Origin: an uncultured Kordiimonas sp.
Lineage (GTDB): Bacteria; Pseudomonadota; Alphaproteobacteria; Sphingomonadales; Kordiimonadaceae
Assembly (NCBI GenBank): GCA_947492375.1
Contig: CANLMI010000001.1
Location: forward strand, 310,001-374,000
Length of the DNA stretch: 64,000 nt
Direction: 5' to 3'
The position numbers were made by a program, and so were the translations under genes. Below are positions 8,876 through 19,174 of the stretch, in pieces (the first letter of the stretch is position 1; every line of letters starts with the position of its first letter). The notes under the pieces are model-generated. The model ran no database searches, was not told the origin of the DNA, and was given only the letters and a program-made list of their open reading frames with translations.

Positions 8876-9889
8876 ATGGCACGCATGAATATGATCGAGG
8901 CGATCCGTAACGCGATCGACCTATCTATGGACCAGGACGACAATGTTGTTGTGTTTGGTGAAGATGTTGGCTTCTTCGGTGGTGTTTTCCGCTGTACCGA
9001 AGGCTTACAGGCAAAATACGGTAAAAACCGCGTGTTTGATGCACCGATTAACGAAAGTGGTATCATTGGTGCCGCGATTGGCATGGGGGCTTATGGCCTG
9101 CGCCCAGTCGCAGAAATCCAGTTTGCGGATTATGTGTATCCGGCGATTGACCAGATCACATCAGAGGCGGCGCGCCTTCGGTATCGCTCTAACGGTGATT
9201 TCACGTCACCACTTACGATCCGCATGCCATGCGGCGGTGGTATCTTTGGTGGTCAAACGCACTCCCAGAGCCCGGAATCCTTATTTACGCACGTATGCGG
9301 CGTGAAAACAGTGATGCCGTCAAACCCCTATGACGCGAAGGGGCTGTTGATGGCGGCAATCGAAGATGATGATCCGGTTATCTTCTTTGAGCCCAAGCGG
9401 CTTTATAACGGCCCGTTCGATGGTCATCATGATCGCCCGGTTGTGCCGTGGTCCAAACATGAACTTGGCGAAGTGCCAGACGAAGCCTACAAGATTGAAC
9501 TTGGTAAAGCTGCTATCCGCCGTGAAGGTAGTGAAGTAACGATCCTTGCCTATGGCACGATGGTATTTGTTGCAGAGGCCGCTGCTGAGGAAACCGGAAT
9601 TGACGCTGAGGTGATTGACCTTAGAACACTCTTGCCGCTCGACGTGGATACAATTGTTGACTCTGTCAAGAAAACAGGCCGCTGTGTCGTGGTGCATGAA
9701 GCAACAAGAACAAGTGGGTTTGGTGCGGAGTTAGCAGCCGAAGTTCAAGAACGGTGTTTCCATTATCTTGAGGCTCCTGTAGAACGTGTAACCGGTTGGG
9801 ATACGCCGTATCCTCATGCGCAGGAATGGGAATATTTCCCTGGGCCAGCGCGGCTTGGTGAAGCATTACAACGTGCGATGGAGGCTTAA
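8876..9889 (+). CDS. bkdA2: Branched-chain 2-oxoacid dehydrogenase E1 component, beta subunit
   Basis: A 337-residue E1 beta subunit with the transketolase pyrimidine-binding domain (VVVFGEDVGFFGGVFRCTEGL, holding the conserved Glu that activates thiamine diphosphate; FDAPINESGIIGAAIGMGAYGLRPVAEIQFADY) and the C-terminal transketolase domain (EVTILAYGTMV, IDLRTLLPLD, VVHEATRTSGFGAEL). It pairs with the alpha subunit in an alpha2beta2 heterotetramer. The start lies 3 bases after the alpha stop, and the E2 start follows 1 base after its own stop. This tight packing points to one transcript and coupled translation. Confidence 0.93.
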   Translation: MARMNMIEAIRNAIDLSMDQDDNVVVFGEDVGFFGGVFRCTEGLQAKYGKNRVFDAPINESGIIGAAIGMGAYGLRPVAEIQFADYVYPAIDQITSEAARLRYRSNGDFTSPLTIRMPCGGGIFGGQTHSQSPESLFTHVCGVKTVMPSNPYDAKGLLMAAIEDDDPVIFFEPKRLYNGPFDGHHDRPVVPWSKHELGEVPDEAYKIELGKAAIRREGSEVTILAYGTMVFVAEAAAEETGIDAEVIDLRTLLPLDVDTIVDSVKKTGRCVVVHEATRTSGFGAELAAEVQERCFHYLEAPVERVTGWDTPYPHAQEWEYFPGPARLGEALQRAMEA

Positions 9890-9890
9890 G

Positions 9891-11207
9891 ATGGGTGAAT
9901 ATGTAATCAAACTACCTGATGTTGGTGAAGGTGTTGCTGAAGCTGAAGTTGTTGAATGGAATGTAGCAATCGGCGATATGGTCAAGGAAGATCAGACGCT
10001 AGCAGCTGTGATGACTGACAAGGCAACGGTTGAAATACCGTCGCCTGTTGTCGGTAAGGTTATCTGGTTCGGCGGCGAAATCGGCGAAACAATGGCTGTT
10101 GGCTCGCCGCTTATCAAACTTGAAGTTGAGGGTGAAGGTAACGCTGATGAACTTACCGAAGAAACATCAAAAGCAGAAGCACCTGTAGAAACAAAACCTG
10201 AGCCTAAAGTCGAGGCCAAGCCTGAAGTAAAACCAGAGCCTGTGAAAGCAGCGCCAGTTCAAGCCGCTGTTTCACATAGCGCCCCGAGTGCGGCGGCGTC
10301 AACTCATGCTGGGCCACCGCGTGCGGCTGGTGAAAAGCCGATTGCGTCACCTGCTGTTCGTGGTCGGGCTAAAGATAACGGTGTTGATCTGAAGTTTGTT
10401 CGTGGTACTGGCCCTGCTGGCCGCATTACGCACGAAGACCTTGATGCATACTTAACAGGTGATGCAGCCCCTGTTGCAGCTGGTGGTTCTGGTCTTGTCG
10501 CAAACACAGATGTTGAAGAAATCAAGGTTATTGGCCTTCGCCGCAAAATTGCAAACAAAATGCAGGACACGAAACGTCGTATTCCGCACTTTGCTTATGT
10601 TGAAGAAGTTGATGTTGATGAGTTGGAAGCCCTTCGGGCGAACCTGAATAAGGAACGCGCAGAAGATCAGCCAAAATTAACACTTTTGCCTTTCATTATG
10701 CGGGCGCTTGTTGTTGCGATGCGTGATTATCCGCAAATGAATGCACGCTATGATGACGAAAATGAAGTGTTTTATCAGTACGGCGGTGCGCATTTGGGTA
10801 TTGCAGCGCAAACTGACAAAGGCCTTATTGTTCCTGTTGTAACCCACGCTGAGGCCCGCGATGTTTGGGACTGTGCGCGTGAAGTGAAACGCCTTTCTGA
10901 TGCGGCGCGTAACGGAACTGCAAAGCGCGAGGAACTAACGGGCTCCACGATCACGATTACAAGTCTTGGCCCAATTGGCGGGATTGTAACAACACCCGTG
11001 ATTAACCATCCTGAAGTTGCGATTTTGGGCATTAATAAAATTGCTGTTCGCCCTGTATGGCGTGATGGTGCGTTTGTACCACGCAAGATAATGAACCTTT
11101 CGGGCTCATTCGATCACCGGATGATTGATGGTTGGGACGCTGCGAACTTTATTCAGCGAATTAAATCCCTACTTGAAAACCCCGCCAAGTTGTTCATGGA
11201 GAGCTAG
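9891..11207 (+). CDS. bkdB: Dihydrolipoamide branched-chain acyltransferase (E2)
   Basis: A 438-residue E2 core of the complex. The lipoyl domain covers about residues 1-80 with the lipoylated lysine K44 in [10 protein letters not shown]. An Ala/Pro/Lys/Glu-rich flexible linker follows ([17 protein letters not shown]), then the E1/E3-binding domain at about 151-189 ([19 protein letters not shown]), then the acyltransferase domain ending with the catalytic [13 protein letters not shown] motif (H-x3-D-G). There is one lipoyl domain only. An upstream in-frame codon lies inside the E1 beta gene, but the ATG at 9891 follows the E1 beta stop immediately and begins the lipoyl domain properly. Confidence 0.93.
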   Translation: MGEYVIKLPDVGEGVAEAEVVEWNVAIGDMVKEDQTLAAVMTDKATVEIPSPVVGKVIWFGGEIGETMAVGSPLIKLEVEGEGNADELTEETSKAEAPVETKPEPKVEAKPEVKPEPVKAAPVQAAVSHSAPSAAASTHAGPPRAAGEKPIASPAVRGRAKDNGVDLKFVRGTGPAGRITHEDLDAYLTGDAAPVAAGGSGLVANTDVEEIKVIGLRRKIANKMQDTKRRIPHFAYVEEVDVDELEALRANLNKERAEDQPKLTLLPFIMRALVVAMRDYPQMNARYDDENEVFYQYGGAHLGIAAQTDKGLIVPVVTHAEARDVWDCAREVKRLSDAARNGTAKREELTGSTITITSLGPIGGIVTTPVINHPEVAILGINKIAVRPVWRDGAFVPRKIMNLSGSFDHRMIDGWDAANFIQRIKSLLENPAKLFMES

Positions 11208-11208
11208 A

Positions 11209-12603
11209 ATGAAGCCGATTACTTGTAAAGTTTTAATCCTTGGTGCAGGGCCGGGGGGCTATGTCGCAGCTATCCGCGCTGGTCAGCTAGGTTTGGATAC
11301 CGTCATTGTTGATGGTCAGGCACCTGGCGGTACATGTCTGAATGTTGGCTGTATTCCATCCAAAGCAATGATCCATGCGGCTGATGAGTTTGAGAAAGCT
11401 GTGCATTTTGCAGATAATTCACCGATTGGTGTTAGTGTACAAAAGCCTGAAATTGACATTGCAAAAACCGTCGAATGGAAAGACGGTATTGTTAAGCGCC
11501 TTAACGGCGGTGTTGCGGGCTTGTTGCGTAAAAATAAAGTCAAGCTAGTTGAAGGCTGGGGTCGGATGAGCGATGGCAAAACCTGCGTTGTGAAAACTGA
11601 TACGGGTGAGCAAACCATCATTGCCGAGCATGTTATCCTTGCAACAGGGTCAGAAGCTGTCGAACTTCCGTTCCTTAAATTTAATGACAAAGTGATTTCA
11701 AGCACAGAAGCGCTATCACTATCCGACATTCCAAGTGATTTGGTTGTTGTCGGTGGTGGGTATATAGGCCTTGAACTTGGTATTGCGATGCGAAAAATGG
11801 GCGCGAATGTAACTGTTGTTGAGGCAATGGAACGTATTCTGCCGCAGTATGATGCCGAGCTCACCAAGCCTGTTATGAAAAAACTTGAGCAGCTTGGTGT
11901 GACAGTGTTGTTGAACACAAAAGCACTAGGTGAAGATAGCAAGCAAACAGGTCTTAAGGTTGAGCTTGCAGACGGTGCGGAAAATACGATCAAGGCCGAT
12001 AAAATACTGGTTACAGTAGGACGCCGCCCTAAAACTGAAGGGTGGGGCCTCGAAGAGATGGACCTTACGATGGATGGGAAATTTGTTCAGATCGATGACC
12101 AGTCGAAAACATCTATGCGTAACGTTTGGGCGATTGGCGATGTGACGGGTGAACCTATGCTTGCACACCGCGCGATGGCACAAGGCGAAATGGTCGCAGA
12201 AATTATTGCTGGTGAGAATCGCTCGTTCGATAAGGTATGTATCCCGGCTGTTTGTTTCACTGATCCTGAAGTTGTTGTTGTTGGCTTGTCACCGGATGAA
12301 GCGAAAGCTGCTGGATACGAGATCAAGACCGGAATGTTCCCGTTTGCAGCAAATGGCCGTTCAATGACGATGGAAGCAGAAGAGGGCTTTGTTCGTGTGG
12401 TCGCGCGGGCTGATAACCATCTTGTTCTTGGTATTCAGGCTGTAGGTGGTGGTGTTTCTGAATTAAGTGCAGGGTTCGCTCTTGCGCTTGAAATGGGAGC
12501 ACGGCTTGAGGATATTGCAGGTACTATCCACGCACATCCAACCCAGAGCGAAGGATTTCAGGAAGCTGCCTTAAAGGCGCTTGGTCACGCGCTACATATA
12601 TAG
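11209..12603 (+). CDS. lpdA: Dihydrolipoamide dehydrogenase (E3)
   Basis: A 464-residue FAD-dependent flavoprotein that reoxidises the dihydrolipoyl group of E2 with NAD+. Visible marks are the FAD-binding [12 protein letters not shown], the redox-active disulfide [13 protein letters not shown] (C43 and C48), the NAD-binding [13 protein letters not shown], the second FAD motif [17 protein letters not shown], and the C-terminal [13 protein letters not shown] with the catalytic His-Glu pair. The start at 11209 is one base after the E2 stop; the longer upstream frame is inside E2. It closes the operon, and a strong hairpin follows 50 bases later. It probably serves this complex specifically, as a separate Lpd for pyruvate dehydrogenase is usual elsewhere in such genomes. 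Confidence 0.93.
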   Translation: MKPITCKVLILGAGPGGYVAAIRAGQLGLDTVIVDGQAPGGTCLNVGCIPSKAMIHAADEFEKAVHFADNSPIGVSVQKPEIDIAKTVEWKDGIVKRLNGGVAGLLRKNKVKLVEGWGRMSDGKTCVVKTDTGEQTIIAEHVILATGSEAVELPFLKFNDKVISSTEALSLSDIPSDLVVVGGGYIGLELGIAMRKMGANVTVVEAMERILPQYDAELTKPVMKKLEQLGVTVLLNTKALGEDSKQTGLKVELADGAENTIKADKILVTVGRRPKTEGWGLEEMDLTMDGKFVQIDDQSKTSMRNVWAIGDVTGEPMLAHRAMAQGEMVAEIIAGENRSFDKVCIPAVCFTDPEVVVVGLSPDEAKAAGYEIKTGMFPFAANGRSMTMEAEEGFVRVVARADNHLVLGIQAVGGGVSELSAGFALALEMGARLEDIAGTIHAHPTQSEGFQEAALKALGHALHI

Positions 12604-12652
12604 ATTATATCCCGGTTTATACTATAAAGAATCACTTTATAATATAGTTTTG

Positions 12653-12686
12653 ATTATAGCCTGCTTTTGCAGGCTATAATGTTTTA
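12653..12686 (+). terminator. Rho-independent terminator of the bkd operon
   Basis: ATTATAGCCTGC and GCAGGCTATAAT form a perfect 12-bp stem around a TTTT loop, followed by GTTTTA. It stands 50 bases after the E3 stop. The rest of the 309-base gap up to 12912 is AT-rich with no recognised gene and presumably holds the promoter of the nuclease gene. Confidence 0.75.
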
Positions 12687-12912
12687 TATGCATAAAATTG
12701 CTGTAATCTCATAATTAACCATATGTGTTAATTATGTTTTTGCTGGATATAATAAAACCTTAATAAAGTCTTAATAAAACACCTCCAATGTTTTCAAATT
12801 AACTTGACTCGTTGGTCAGGTTTGTATCTTCTTCTAGTTGCCTGTGTGCGGGGGAATACATTCAGGCGGGTATAAGACAATAGTTTCGTTTATTCAGATC
12901 AGGGGTGAAACA

Positions 12913-15900
12913 ATGGCCATAATCGCCAGTCAGAACTTTAATGCCATATCAAGTGGTAACACATTCAATAATGATGATAGCTTACAAGATGGAGATGCCT
13001 TAACAAACGCTGGATCAAACCATGCGTCTGTTGGTGCGGGTGATCTTGGTTTTCAGACACTTTTCTTTAATACGCGCGGTACATCCAATGAAGCTGGTAC
13101 AGGCTCTGGGCCAGCAGCAACAGACGCTTCTGACTTTATCGGTGTAAACAGTTTCGCTGGCGTTAATGCCCCTGATGTTGCAGCAAGTGGTTCGGCTGTT
13201 ACTACGGGGAGTGAGCATAATTTCCAATTCAATGATACAGATGGCCGTTTGGCACTCGTTTTTGACGGCGTGGATGTAAGCGGGTTTCAAAATCGAACTG
13301 TATCGTTAAACTATTTCATCGCTGATACTGGCTATGAGGCTGATGATGATTTCTCTATCACTATCTCGGACGGTACTACGACAGTAACTGTTCTTGATTT
13401 CGGGGAAGCAGAGCTTGAAGCGAATACATCTGTTGATGATGGCACAGCAAACTGGAACGCACTTAACATAGATTTGGATCAGATCATTGCAGACAATGGT
13501 TTGGATGCGACGAATATTACCCTTACTGTAAACGTTGATACCAATTCCGGTTCTGAAAATATCTTCGTCGATAACATTGCCTTTGAAGGCGATGTAGCCG
13601 AGGTCGTTTTTGGCACAGCTGTTACTGGTGTTGAAGGAGATGTGGCGCCGGTACAATCAATATCGTCTGATGACTTTTCATCTGCTGGTGATGGATTTGG
13701 TTTATTCCAGCGGGGTGTATCGCCATCTATTCCTTTTGCTCTTCTGGATGATAGTACCACGTTCAACGACAGTGTTGGAATTGTACAAAGTACAGATGCG
13801 GCACAGTTTTTTGGTGTAACTGATACACAAAACGGCGATAATAATGGCCCTGTTACAGCAGAGTTCACGTTTGATATTAATGGCGCGAGTAACCCATTTG
13901 TATCGCTTGATTTGGCTGCCATGGGTGACTTTGAAGTAAGTGATACATTCACTTTTGAAGTTGCATTTGACGATGGTACTTTTGCTCCTCTCTTTACATT
14001 GTCAACGAATGAAGAGGGCGTTCTTAGCTATACACTAGAAGATGGTCGTGTCATCGAATTGAATGATCCGACTGTCCTATCTGAAAGTGGTGATGCCATT
14101 AGTAATGTTTTCCAGAATTTCTTCTCTCAAGTGGAAGGTACGGGTGACACACTAACTCTTCGCCTAACAGCGCAGACAGATGGTGGCTCTGAGGCATTTG
14201 CTTTCCGTAATGTTGTAGTTTCGAACTTCGCACCAGAAGATAGCACACAGGTTGGCGATCTTGTTGAAGGCGGCGGTGATACAGGCGGCGGTGACGGTGA
14301 AGGTGATGGCCCAGCGACAAATATTGTAATTAACGAGATCGATTCTGATACTGTTGGTACTGATACAGCGGAATTTATCGAATTGTTTGACGGTGGTGCA
14401 GGCAATACTCCGCTTGACGGCCTCGTACTTGTTCTTTTCAACGGTTCTAACAATCAATCCTATCGCACAATTGACCTGACTGGATTTACGACGGATGAAA
14501 ATGGATTTTTCGTTATCGGTAATGAAGGCGTTGATAATGTTGACTTGATCATTCCGAGTAATGGTATTCAAAATGGTGCGGATGCTGCTGCACTGTATAT
14601 CGGTAGCGCGGCGGATTTCCCGAACGGCTCTATAGCGAACGCAGAAAATCTTGATATCCTTGTTGATGCGATCGTTTACGGCACAAATGACGGTGTTGAT
14701 GATGCATTATTGTCAGCATTTAGCCAGGATACGCAGTTTAATGAAAGTGCGAACGGCGCCAGCGATGAAGATGCTTTGGCTCGTGATGTTGATGGTACTG
14801 GCACATTTGTAGCGCAAGGCCCAACACCTGGCGCATCAAATGTTACCGACGGAGGCGACGGCGGCACTGGCGGCGGTGGTACTGGTGGTGGTACTGGCGA
14901 AAACCCTGGTTTGACATTTAATGAATTCAGAATTTCTTCGCCAGGTGCTGGTGATGACACAAGCAATTTTGTCGAGTTAATTGGCGAAGCTAATCAAAGC
15001 CTCGATGGTCTTACACTTCTGGTTCTCTCTGGTGAGTTTAGTCCGGGTACAATTGACTTTGCCTTTGACTTAACAGGTTCATCGACAGACGCTGATGGTA
15101 TTTTTGTTCTTGGTAACCCAGAGTCCGGTATTTCCTTTGATGAAGGTGACCTTCAGGCAAGCTTTGACTTGTTTGGTTCGCCGACAACGTTCCTTATTGT
15201 TGAAAACTTTACAGGGAATGTTGGAGATGATCTGGATACCAATGATGATGGTACTTTCGATGTGACACCGTTTGGTAATATTATAAACGGATTGTCGCTG
15301 GTTGACGGAGACGCGGATCCGGATGTTAGTTACGGTGGTATCGTGGTTGGGCCAGACGGGCCGTTTACACCTGCGCATGGTTTCCGTATTGATAATGGTA
15401 CTGGTGACTTTACGCTCGGCGATTTTGGTGATCAGTTTAATGATACACCTGGCGAGTTAAACCGTGAGCCGACGGTGCCTGTGTCTGATGATGTGACCGC
15501 CCTGGTTGGCGACGCTGACCATCTGACAACGCTTGCTTTCAACATCAGAAGTGTTGATGATTTCGCGACAGGTACATTGTTTGATAATGCAGCTGGTATT
15601 GCTGATCAAATTGTCAACTTCTCGGGTAGCCCTGATATTATCGCCCTTCAGGAAGTGAGCAATGCGCGCAGCGATGAAGTTTTACAGGGTATTGTTGACG
15701 CTATCGCGGCTGCCGGTGGGCCTGCGTACGAGATTGTGTTTGTTCCATCTGATATCGTTGGTGCAGTGGGTACAACAACAATTACAAATGCGTTCCTTTA
15801 TCGTCCAGACCGGGTTGATTTTGTTGAAGGCTCGGCTGAACTTTTGGCTGATGTGCAGGTTGGAACAAGCTTCCCGCGCTTCCCATTGATTGGCGACTTT

Positions 15901-17244
15901 GTCTTTAATGGTGAAACTGTAACCCTTATTAATGCGCACTTGTCTTCCGGTTCTGCGGGAAGTGATCCTGCTGTTAACGGTGATGCGGCAGAGCGTCTTG
16001 AACAGGCGGAAGAATTAAGCCTTATTCTTGATAGTATTCTGGACGCGGACCCGGATGCAAATGTTATCGTTCTTGGTGACTATAACGATACACAGTTTGG
16101 TGAGCCAACAATCGAACTTTTGGACGATGAACTTACCAATCTGTTTACCGAAGCAGATCAGTCTGAACTGACGACAAATACATTTGGCAACCCGATCGAT
16201 CATATCGCGGTTTCTGATAGTTTAGCTGCTAGTGCGGAATTTGATTATATTCGGGTGAACGCTGACTTTGGTAATGTTGTTTCTGACCATGACCCTGTGT
16301 TAGCGCGTTTCCTCTTTAGGCAGGAAGCTGTTGAAACAATTAATTCAGTAGCAGGGTTTGCTCGTTCACGTGCTGATGCTGTAGCAAGTGCTACGCAGGT
16401 ATCGCTTGTAAATTCTGGTGAGTTGCAGAATTATTTCGATATTAGTCGCCTTAGAGGGGCAGAAATTCAGATTGTTCAGGACGGTATTGATGACTTCCAA
16501 ATCATTATTGGTTTGAGAGGACGTTTCTTCACAGCATTTGATTTTGATGATGTTGGAAGTTTGGGTGGTAATGCCGATGCAAACCTCTATGAATTCTTAA
16601 GCTCGCTTGAAGGGAGTGGCTTGCCAGCGGGTGCTGCCTTTACGGTTGGTCGTGTTTCAGACTTCTCCAGCGATGCACCGTTAGACTTTGAAGCATTAGA
16701 GTTCTCTGAACTCCATCTGGCTTTAGGTGCTGAAACTATTGACGCAACAAATGGCCGCGCTTTTGCAAATGGCCTTGAACGTGCTGCCTTTAGTACGGGG
16801 GGGCGTTTTACAGTTGCTGAAGCAGGGGATAATGATATTCTCTTTGGCGAAAATAACCGCGATAGCTTTACCGAGGTATTGATCGGTGGTGACGGTGATG
16901 ATTTGCTTGTTGGTGGCCGAGGTACTGATGAACTTAATGGCGGCGCTGGTAGCGATAATTACCTGTACCGTGAAGGTGACGGTGATGACACAATCATCGA
17001 ATCTGGTGAGGGCTTTGATACTCTGACATTTGGCGAAGGTATCAGCGCGAGCGATATTACTATCACGCAGGATGGTGACGACCTTGATACCTTTATTATC
17101 CTGATTGATGATGGCTCAACAGATGGTTCGACCATTCTCTTAACAAGTGCAGATGATGACTTTGGTGGCATTGATCAAATTGTTTTCGCTGATGGTACAA
17201 CATTGAATGATGATGATGGTTTTGGTGGTCTACTAACCCTCTAA
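12913..17244 (+). CDS. Large secreted endonuclease/exonuclease/phosphatase protein with RTX repeats (ExeM-like)
   Basis: A 1443-residue acidic protein. The N-terminal third holds jelly-roll-like modules (SQNFNAIS..., FNDTDGRLALVFDGVDVS). Two lamin-tail-like modules follow (IVINEIDSDTVGTDTAEFIEL and TFNEFRISSPGAGDDTSNFVEL), separated by Gly-rich linkers. An endonuclease/exonuclease/phosphatase domain spans about residues 870-1135, with LQEV, NAHLSS, LGDYND, IDHI and SDHDPV supplying the metal and catalytic residues. A region I do not recognise comes next, then calcium-binding GGDGDDLLVGG-type repeats and an acidic tail. There is no Sec signal, so type I secretion through the C-terminus is likely, but no transporter lies nearby. 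The likely role is degradation of extracellular DNA, as for Shewanella ExeM. The start at 12913 follows GGGGTGA. Confidence 0.82.
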   Translation: MAIIASQNFNAISSGNTFNNDDSLQDGDALTNAGSNHASVGAGDLGFQTLFFNTRGTSNEAGTGSGPAATDASDFIGVNSFAGVNAPDVAASGSAVTTGSEHNFQFNDTDGRLALVFDGVDVSGFQNRTVSLNYFIADTGYEADDDFSITISDGTTTVTVLDFGEAELEANTSVDDGTANWNALNIDLDQIIADNGLDATNITLTVNVDTNSGSENIFVDNIAFEGDVAEVVFGTAVTGVEGDVAPVQSISSDDFSSAGDGFGLFQRGVSPSIPFALLDDSTTFNDSVGIVQSTDAAQFFGVTDTQNGDNNGPVTAEFTFDINGASNPFVSLDLAAMGDFEVSDTFTFEVAFDDGTFAPLFTLSTNEEGVLSYTLEDGRVIELNDPTVLSESGDAISNVFQNFFSQVEGTGDTLTLRLTAQTDGGSEAFAFRNVVVSNFAPEDSTQVGDLVEGGGDTGGGDGEGDGPATNIVINEIDSDTVGTDTAEFIELFDGGAGNTPLDGLVLVLFNGSNNQSYRTIDLTGFTTDENGFFVIGNEGVDNVDLIIPSNGIQNGADAAALYIGSAADFPNGSIANAENLDILVDAIVYGTNDGVDDALLSAFSQDTQFNESANGASDEDALARDVDGTGTFVAQGPTPGASNVTDGGDGGTGGGGTGGGTGENPGLTFNEFRISSPGAGDDTSNFVELIGEANQSLDGLTLLVLSGEFSPGTIDFAFDLTGSSTDADGIFVLGNPESGISFDEGDLQASFDLFGSPTTFLIVENFTGNVGDDLDTNDDGTFDVTPFGNIINGLSLVDGDADPDVSYGGIVVGPDGPFTPAHGFRIDNGTGDFTLGDFGDQFNDTPGELNREPTVPVSDDVTALVGDADHLTTLAFNIRSVDDFATGTLFDNAAGIADQIVNFSGSPDIIALQEVSNARSDEVLQGIVDAIAAAGGPAYEIVFVPSDIVGAVGTTTITNAFLYRPDRVDFVEGSAELLADVQVGTSFPRFPLIGDFVFNGETVTLINAHLSSGSAGSDPAVNGDAAERLEQAEELSLILDSILDADPDANVIVLGDYNDTQFGEPTIELLDDELTNLFTEADQSELTTNTFGNPIDHIAVSDSLAASAEFDYIRVNADFGNVVSDHDPVLARFLFRQEAVETINSVAGFARSRADAVASATQVSLVNSGELQNYFDISRLRGAEIQIVQDGIDDFQIIIGLRGRFFTAFDFDDVGSLGGNADANLYEFLSSLEGSGLPAGAAFTVGRVSDFSSDAPLDFEALEFSELHLALGAETIDATNGRAFANGLERAAFSTGGRFTVAEAGDNDILFGENNRDSFTEVLIGGDGDDLLVGGRGTDELNGGAGSDNYLYREGDGDDTIIESGEGFDTLTFGEGISASDITITQDGDDLDTFIILIDDGSTDGSTILLTSADDDFGGIDQIVFADGTTLNDDDGFGGLLTL

Positions 17245-17263
17245 AGCCAATAAACTATGTAGG

Positions 17264-17293
17264 AAAAGGCGGTGCATGTGCGCCGCCTTTTTT
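17264..17293 (+). terminator. Rho-independent terminator of the nuclease gene
   Basis: GGCGGTGC and GCGCCGCC form an 8-bp stem (one G-U pair) around ATGT, preceded by A-rich sequence and followed by six T. It stands about 20 bases after the nuclease stop. The next 280 bases, to 17575, show nothing I recognise. Confidence 0.85.
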
Positions 17294-17576
17294 GTTGTCG
17301 TTTATTTAGATGGAAGCGTTGATTGCTTGAGTAGCCAAGCCATAACGATGGATTGAAGGGGGGCTTGTATAAACGGTAATTACCGTGTGGTGTATATTAT
17401 GGACTTCGTTTGAAGTTTGGGGCATGTATATTGCTGCTTGTGTGGGGCAGAGCCATTGTTAGCATCATATATGTATGTTGTGCCATTGGTTATGATTAGC
17501 CTAGTCTTTGTAGTGACATGATGCCCGAATAGGCCAGTCAAATCATAAAAAGCCGTGCATATCTGCTCAAAACATA

Positions 17577-17608
17577 AAAAAACCCGCACTTGCTGCGCGG
17601 GTTTTTCA
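17577..17608 (-). terminator. Rho-independent terminator of the PEP-CTERM gene
   Basis: CCCGC and GCGGG arms with an imperfect inner stem, flanked by A-runs and T-runs on opposite sides, stand 29 bases after the minus-strand stop at 17637. The flanks would allow termination in both directions. Confidence 0.7.
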
Positions 17609-17636
17609 AAAGGTTTTTTAATTTTATATCGGTAAA

Positions 17637-18248
17637 TTAAGCTGTTGTTGTCGCTGTTTTTACACGGCTTTTACGTGCAAGACCAACAATACCAAAACCG
17701 AATATCATCATTAACCAAGTGGCAGGCTCAGGAATGGCTGAAACGCTTGATGCTTGAATGTTGCTAAGTTCAATAAATTCGCCGGATGCTGTGGTGAATG
17801 ATGAACTAAATTGATCAAGAGAACCGATATTTGTCACGTTTGTGAGGTTTGTTCCTGTGAAGACATCAGGATTGAAGAAGTCAGCAATTCCAAAAATGAA
17901 AAGTGTATCGAAATCCAGGTTTGACGCATCAACAGTTACAGAGTCACCTAAGTCATTGTCGTCTACGATTGTAACTGCGTTGAAGATATCAGCGCCGAAA
18001 TTAAAAACCTCTGTTCCCAGCGTAAAAGTCAGGCTTGAAAATTCAAAGGTTTCTTGACCTGGCGCACTATCGTCAGCCACTTCATCGTCGAATGATAGTG
18101 ACGCTGTAAAAGATGTGGCGCCGAAAGAGTTCATTGCTGCATCACCCGTTAACTCAAATGTAGTAGAAGCATTTGCAGTACCGGTGAAAAAAGCACTAGC
18201 AAGCGCGGCAGCGCCGATTAGTGATGTTTTGAGTGTAGATAGTTTCAT
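17637..18248 (-). CDS. PEP-CTERM sorting-domain protein
   Basis: A 203-residue exported protein. A Sec signal peptide covers about residues 1-27 (MKLSTLKTSLIGAAALASAFFTGTANA). The body is acidic, rich in Phe, Asp, Thr and Ser, and low in Cys. The C-terminus is a textbook PEP-CTERM signal: IPEPATWLMMIFGFGIVGLARKSR, with PEP, one hydrophobic helix and a basic tail. Such proteins are cut and processed by an exosortase (EpsH/XrtA) and tied to exopolysaccharide production. No exosortase lies in this window, so one must be elsewhere if the signal works. The body matches no domain I know. Confidence 0.85.
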   Translation of the reverse strand: MKLSTLKTSLIGAAALASAFFTGTANASTTFELTGDAAMNSFGATSFTASLSFDDEVADDSAPGQETFEFSSLTFTLGTEVFNFGADIFNAVTIVDDNDLGDSVTVDASNLDFDTLFIFGIADFFNPDVFTGTNLTNVTNIGSLDQFSSSFTTASGEFIELSNIQASSVSAIPEPATWLMMIFGFGIVGLARKSRVKTATTTA

Positions 18249-18579
18249 TTCCCTTGACCCTAGTCTGTTACTAAAAATACGCCTGTATCGGACTTTTATC
18301 CGCTATAAAAACAACCTGAACCGGAAGAATATCAAAACGTGTGCAAACCGGATCAGGTGTTAATCTTTTGTTAACTAAATCTACCAGAGGTGCGTCAATC
18401 TATGCAAATGGAAAAGGCTAAATTTTTAATTAATTTAATTATTTACAACAATATTATGAGCGATTGTTCCAAGTTGGGACAACTATTGCAGAAATGTTGC
18501 ATTTGCATGAAAGACTCGTGAAAAAATTACAAAATACAAGCTTTTAGCTATGGTGAAATATACAATTTAATAGAGAAAA
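18249..18579. other. Long AT-rich intergenic region upstream of the PEP-CTERM gene
   Basis: This region presumably contains the minus-strand promoter of the PEP-CTERM gene. A sigma-54-like TTGGGACAACTATTGCA occurs at 18474-18490 but points away from that gene, toward a stretch without a plus-strand gene. No RNA gene is recognised. Confidence 0.35.
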
Positions 18580-18608
18580 TTTAAAATTCCTGACTGATTC
18601 GTCAGGAA
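18580..18608 (-). terminator. Rho-independent terminator of the DoxX-like gene
   Basis: TTCCTGAC and GTCAGGAA form a perfect 8-bp stem around a 6-base loop. On the minus strand a T-rich tract follows. It stands about 37 bases after the stop at 18645. Confidence 0.7.
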
Positions 18609-18644
18609 CTATGCATATTGAACCTGTTACATTAAAAATAAATT

Positions 18645-19049
18645 TTATTTCAACAGAAAGGCATCGTGCTTTGCCTCACCTCTAACGCGGTTTGAGAGGA
18701 AATAGGAAACAGGTACGGCGACCAGCCCCACATAGGCATGCAGGGGATTATCGCCTGCAAGAATATGCGCATAAGTGGCTGCAATCATATTAATGTAATA
18801 GGCACCATATGCAATATCCTTAAGATTACGATATCTATTTGTAAGGATAGCAATGAGGGCAATTAATTTAAGATAGGCAAGCGGGTACACGATATAGGTC
18901 GGATAGCCAAATGCCTTGAAGAAACCGGACATTGCTTCGTACTTTGTGTGATAATTAACAATCGCAAGTAACATCAGTGCAAACATCAATAGCGTTGCAA
19001 CCCAATATATAATTTTCTCAACGAGTGATGTGCTTTTTATCTCTGGCAT
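18645..19049 (-). CDS. DoxX-like family membrane protein
   Basis: A 134-residue membrane protein with four predicted helices. The pattern FFKAFGYPTYIVYPLAYLKLIALIAILTNRYRNLKDIAYGAYYINMIAATYAHILAGD is characteristic of the DoxX-like family. I chose the ATG at 19049 because AGGGGA precedes it; an upstream in-frame ATG at 19124 would add a 25-residue head without a ribosome site or family similarity. The function of this subfamily is not defined. It lies downstream of the PepSY gene on the same strand with a 125-base gap. Confidence 0.75.
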   Translation of the reverse strand: MPEIKSTSLVEKIIYWVATLLMFALMLLAIVNYHTKYEAMSGFFKAFGYPTYIVYPLAYLKLIALIAILTNRYRNLKDIAYGAYYINMIAATYAHILAGDNPLHAYVGLVAVPVSYFLSNRVRGEAKHDAFLLK

Positions 19050-19174
19050 TGTGGTCCCCTTTAATCCCTTTGCGTGACCATAAGCAGAACGGAAGTGGAT
19101 GACAAATGGCAAAACCGTTACCAAAAACCGATATCAGTGATATGACGATAATATATGATGACATTTAGTGTGTT

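Noticed and set aside
11316-11993. A 225-codon open frame antisense to the E3 gene
   Set aside because: It is a shadow of strongly biased codons in lpdA; the Ser/Thr-rich translation has no family features.
18474-18490. Sigma-54-like promoter TTGGGACAACTATTGCA
   Set aside because: Spacing between GG and GC is right, but it points to the plus strand where no gene follows for 2.7 kb, and it reads away from the PEP-CTERM gene. Likely chance.
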